A stretch of 5,859 bases of DNA from Pseudomonadota bacterium. GTDB lineage: Bacteria > Pseudomonadota > Gammaproteobacteria > Acidithiobacillales > Acidithiobacillaceae. The stretch is from assembly GCA_021827445.1 (NCBI GenBank), contig JAKAVW010000207.1, positions 1 to 5,859 of the forward strand, in the 5' to 3' direction. Numbering within the stretch: position 1 is the first letter of the stretch; the number at the start of each line of letters is the position of its first letter. Positions 4,119-5,859 of the stretch are shown piece by piece. A program made the position numbers and the translations under genes. The notes below the pieces were generated by a model. The model was not told the DNA's origin. It searched no databases and saw only the letters and a program-made list of their open reading frames with translations.

Positions 4119-5859
4119 ATGAAGCAGATAGGCATAAAAAAACGCACAAAACTATATGCAGCGGAAGAAGTCGATAAAGTAGACAATTTTTCCTGTGATA
4201 AGCATTTTATGGCATTTCTTGAAGCGATTCCTGATGCAGTTTTTTTCAAGGATGGTGACGGAAGATGGCTGTTTACCAATGAACCAGCAAAGCAGCTTTT
4301 CCAATTGCATAACCTTCCGTGGGAAGGAAAAACCGAGATGGAGTTGGCTGATTTGCAGCCACCATTTCGTACAGCTCACGAGGAATGTCTGGCGAGCGAT
4401 GAGAAGACTTGGCGGTGTGGACACTTACTGGTAGGTGAAGAAATCATAGTGGGGGAGGATGACCGAAGCAGGATCATAGAAACGCATAAGGTGCCGATAT
4501 TCAGCAAAGATGGGCGACGCCAGGGATTGGCAATCATCGCACGCGACATCACCGAGCGAAAAGCAGAACACACGCGTCTCCAACAAATGGCTCTCTACGA
4601 CAGTCTTTCTGGACTGGCCAACCGCCGCCTACTGGAAAGCCATCTGGAACAATCGATGGCCCGTGCACAGCGTTCACAGAGGCTCCTCGCGGTCTGTCTC
4701 CTGGATTTGGATAACTTTAAGCCCGTCAATGATACCTACGGCCATGACGCCGGGGACGAAGTACTTGTCGAGATAGGAAGGCGTTTGACGGAAGTGGTGC
4801 GCAAGGCGGACTTCGTGGCTCGCTGGGGTGGTGATGAGTTCGTACTGTTAATCGAAGATCTCACGAATCTCCTGGGATTGAGCCAAGTGCTCACCAAAGT
4901 AGGGAAAACCATTGCTGAACCCGTTCGGCTCAGTAATGGCCAGACCGTCGAGGTCGGTGTCAGCATGGGCGTGTGTATCTATCCATTCGGGGAAGAGGAA
5001 ACGTGCGCTCCACTGCTGCGCCAAGCTGACCAGGCCCTCTATGAGAGTAAGGCGCATAAGACCGATCGGAAGCGCTTCTGGGTGCTCAGTGGCGAGGACG
5101 CGCGCAAGAGGGTGCAAACACCCGCCCAGCGACACATGGACGAAGGCCGGGTGGAAGTGTGGTATCAACCCATCCTCGATCACCGTTCCTGCCGAATCAT
5201 CGGTATGGAAGCCCTGGCACGCATAAGGGATGAAGATGGACGCCTCATCGTGCCAGGTGAGTTCTTGCCACAACTTGCGGCATCTGACATCTTCTCCCTC
5301 AGTTGTCGGGTGCTATCGCAGGCCGTAACTGATCTCGCCGTGCTTGATACCCAGCGGGATAACGCCTTGGCGCTCTGGGTTTCGGTGAACGTGGATCCCA
5401 ACTCAATCGATATCCGCTTCGTGAATTTTTTGCAGGAAATCCTCTCGCAGAGAGCGGTCGATCCTGCCAGGATCACACTGGAAATACTGGAGGGGGCCGA
5501 TTTTTTGGAGCTCAATGCCACTCTGGAGGTTTTGCTGCGCCTTAAATCCCTCGGCGTGCGCTTGGCTCTAGATGACGTGGGCAGCGCCTATTCCTCGTTG
5601 CTGCGCCTCAAAGATCTCCCCGTGGATGAGATCAAACTGGACCAGAGTTTCATCCGCACACTGGGGGAGCGCCCCCAGGGCCTGCATTTTGTCGCGGCGG
5701 TTCAAGACCTGGCATCGGGCTTGGGGGTGGATCTGGTCGTAGAAGGCGTGGAAACCGATGAAATCCTGGATGCCATGATTGTCATGGATGTGGGCTTAAT
5801 TCAGGGATACGGTATCGCCAGACCCATGCCTATAGGAGAACTACTTGATTTCCTCTCTC
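4119..5859 (+). CDS. PAS-GGDEF-EAL protein, cyclic di-GMP synthase/phosphodiesterase (3' end outside window)
   Basis: The first 580 residues are present and no stop is reached. A PAS sensor (about residues 28-148) starts at FMAFLEAIPDAVFFKD and ends with the usual DITERK (143-148). The GGDEF domain begins at DSLSGLANRR (161-170). It has metal-binding D196 in LLDLDNFK, the inhibitory RxxD (R228-K-A-D231) five residues before the active site, and an intact GGDEF (237-241), so diguanylate cyclase activity with product inhibition is expected. In the EAL domain E364-A-L-A-R, N424, E455/E458, D485-D486, K506, E542/E545 and Q562 keep the catalytic set. Loop 6 reads DDVGSA instead of the usual DDFGTG. 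No membrane segment is seen, so it is probably cytosolic. The ligand of the PAS domain is unknown. ATG 4119 is the first in-frame start after a stop at 4080-4082. Only the last few dozen residues should be missing. Confidence 0.93.
   Translation, partial: MKQIGIKKRTKLYAAEEVDKVDNFSCDKHFMAFLEAIPDAVFFKDGDGRWLFTNEPAKQLFQLHNLPWEGKTEMELADLQPPFRTAHEECLASDEKTWRCGHLLVGEEIIVGEDDRSRIIETHKVPIFSKDGRRQGLAIIARDITERKAEHTRLQQMALYDSLSGLANRRLLESHLEQSMARAQRSQRLLAVCLLDLDNFKPVNDTYGHDAGDEVLVEIGRRLTEVVRKADFVARWGGDEFVLLIEDLTNLLGLSQVLTKVGKTIAEPVRLSNGQTVEVGVSMGVCIYPFGEEETCAPLLRQADQALYESKAHKTDRKRFWVLSGEDARKRVQTPAQRHMDEGRVEVWYQPILDHRSCRIIGMEALARIRDEDGRLIVPGEFLPQLAASDIFSLSCRVLSQAVTDLAVLDTQRDNALALWVSVNVDPNSIDIRFVNFLQEILSQRAVDPARITLEILEGADFLELNATLEVLLRLKSLGVRLALDDVGSAYSSLLRLKDLPVDEIKLDQSFIRTLGERPQGLHFVAAVQDLASGLGVDLVVEGVETDEILDAMIVMDVGLIQGYGIARPMPIGELLDFLS

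Noticed and set aside
3884..4279. - strand open frame of 131 codons over the start of the PAS-GGDEF-EAL gene
   Set aside because: It overlaps the ribosome site and PAS coding region of a well-supported gene. The translation is low-complexity in places and matches nothing I know.

Overview
This is a mobile-element-rich stretch of a Gram-negative bacterial chromosome or plasmid. IS21- and IS1595-family transposase sequences together with a PilZ protein and a PAS-GGDEF-EAL protein suggest a proteobacterium. An acidophile such as Acidithiobacillus would fit, but nothing here proves a genus. Most coding DNA is moderately GC-rich. The stretch from about 3750 to 4300 is clearly richer in A and T.

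Layout: (i) 2-88, the 3' end of a gene on the + strand that enters from outside the window. (ii) 167-1066, a complete PilZ-domain protein, a probable cyclic di-GMP receptor. (iii) 1172-1348, the 3' end of a second gene on the - strand whose tail is a close copy (67 of 76 bases) of the tail at 2-88, so the PilZ gene lies between two convergent, related gene ends. (iv) 1349-3381, an intact-looking 2033-bp IS21-family insertion sequence with istA (DDE transposase) and istB (AAA+ helper ATPase) overlapping by ATGA. It has TGTCAA/TTGACA ends and a 21-bp repeat present twice at the right end. (v) 3382-3682, a decayed IS1595-family transposase on the - strand, cut by the right end of the IS21 element. 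(vi) 3683-4118, mostly non-coding AT-rich DNA with one unexplained - strand open frame (3804-3989) and the leader of the next gene. (vii) 4119 to the window end, a PAS-GGDEF-EAL protein whose key residues for both cyclic di-GMP synthesis and breakdown are largely present. Its last codons lie outside the window.

How it fits together: the two intact host-type genes are a cyclic di-GMP effector and a cyclic di-GMP turnover enzyme. They may be functional neighbours separated by mobile DNA. The two flanks of the IS21 element do not belong together (a paralogue tail on the left, IS1595 remains on the right), and no 4-8 bp target duplication is visible. The locus therefore looks rearranged rather than simply interrupted. 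I see no CRISPR array, tRNA, rRNA or clearly new defence-type system. The most useful observations are the inverted paralogue tails around the PilZ gene, the mismatched IS flanks, and the outward-facing -35 boxes at the IS ends.
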